Shown here piece after piece: positions 5,164 through 5,486 of a stretch of DNA of 5,486 nucleotides. Numbering within the stretch: the first letter of the stretch is position 1; each line of letters starts with the position of its first letter. The DNA is taken from NCBI GenBank assembly GCA_031258265.1, contig JAIRNB010000151.1, forward strand, positions 1-5,486, in the 5' to 3' direction. A model generated the notes under the pieces. It saw only the letters and a list, made by a program, of their open reading frames with translations. It ran no database searches and had not been told where the DNA came from. Made by a program: the position numbers and the translations under genes. Origin of the DNA: Treponema sp. (GTDB taxonomy: Bacteria > Spirochaetota > Spirochaetia > Treponematales > Breznakiellaceae).

Positions 5164-5486
5164 ATGTCTAACAGATTTTCCGCCGTATTTTATGCGGTTT
5201 TAGCCGCTTCGTGTTATAGCATAAGCATGCCGGTCTCAAAATTACTGCTGGACGGCATTCCGCCGGTATTCATGGCGGGGCTTGTTTACAGCGGGGCCGG
5301 CCTGGGGATGTTGATAATAAATATTTTCAAGAACAAAAATTTCTCCCTGAACGAGGCAAAAATAACAAAAAAAGAACTGCCCTATACCGCTGCCATGGTT
5401 CTGCTGGACGTTTTGGCCCCGGTATTCTTAATGATCGGCCTGTCGGTATCAACGCCGGCCACGGCCTCGCTGTTAAATAATTTTGA
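5164..5486 (+). CDS. EamA/DMT-family membrane transporter (partial, 3' end outside window)
   Basis: The first 107 codons are visible and the frame runs off the edge. Hydrophobic segments at about 4-20, 33-54 and 74-96 fit the first helices of a drug/metabolite-superfamily transporter in the inner membrane. Family-typical stretches include PVSKLLLDGIPP (about 23-34), KKELPYTAAMVLLDVLAP (about 69-86) and the ending TPATASLLNNF, which in EamA proteins leads into the next helix. The substrate cannot be read from this part. ATG 5164 is supported by AGGGGAG 8 nt upstream. The codons are richer in A and T (ATA, AAT, TTA, AAA) than in asnS or dacA, which could mean a different evolutionary source; the sample is short. 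Expression may depend on the long palindrome-rich leader upstream. Confidence 0.82.
   Translation, partial: MSNRFSAVFYAVLAASCYSISMPVSKLLLDGIPPVFMAGLVYSGAGLGMLIINIFKNKNFSLNEAKITKKELPYTAAMVLLDVLAPVFLMIGLSVSTPATASLLNNF

Noticed and set aside
5012..5203. 63-codon GTG-start frame on the plus strand
   Set aside because: It reads through two palindromes, has no SD and overlaps the well-supported transporter start at 5164 in another frame.

Overview
The window looks like part of a chromosome from a GC-rich treponeme-like spirochaete. That reading is an inference. It rests on the tail of a repetitive Gly/Asn/Ser-rich surface-type protein (motifs such as GGGVFV, FTM and ISGN), on intergenic DNA full of short palindromes, and on the general style of the genes. 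No marker gene in the window fixes the taxon.

Layout. Positions 2-244 hold the last 80 codons of a repeat protein built on a 90-bp (30-residue) unit. A perfect inverted repeat (261-292) follows, probably its terminator. A near-consensus sigma70-type promoter (TTGATA-16-TATAAT, 361-388) then drives asnS (395-1828, asparaginyl-tRNA synthetase). The predicted transcription start falls on the A of the asnS ATG, so the mRNA is probably leaderless. Only 19 bp after asnS comes a DacA/PBP5-type D,D-carboxypeptidase (1848-3158) on the same strand, probably in the same transcript. Its start region is unusual: the ATG lies inside the loop of an 8-bp inverted repeat, and the signal peptide has a long N-terminal extension. 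A secreted, probably beta-propeller protein of unknown function (3161-4642, minus strand) converges on dacA with only 2 bp between the stop codons.

The roughly 520 bp from 4643 to 5163 contain no convincing protein gene but are not empty. At 4706-4761 there are overlapping divergent promoter candidates around a TATGTTA-N8-TAACATA dyad. A doubtful Phe-rich 33-codon ORF follows (4774-4875). Between 4811 and 5105 there are seven hairpins, several with GAA or TTC at the apex but unrelated arm sequences. The last of them is a close relative of the hairpin at 261-292. The window ends in the first 107 codons of an EamA/DMT-family membrane transporter (5164 onward), which is visibly more AT-rich than asnS or dacA.

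Functionally, asnS and dacA are housekeeping genes (translation and cell-wall maturation). The secreted propeller-like protein and the transporter are envelope functions of unknown specificity. The most unusual content is the palindrome-dense 4706-5105 region and the probable leaderless asnS start. I see no CRISPR array, tRNA, rRNA, transposase or known anti-phage system.
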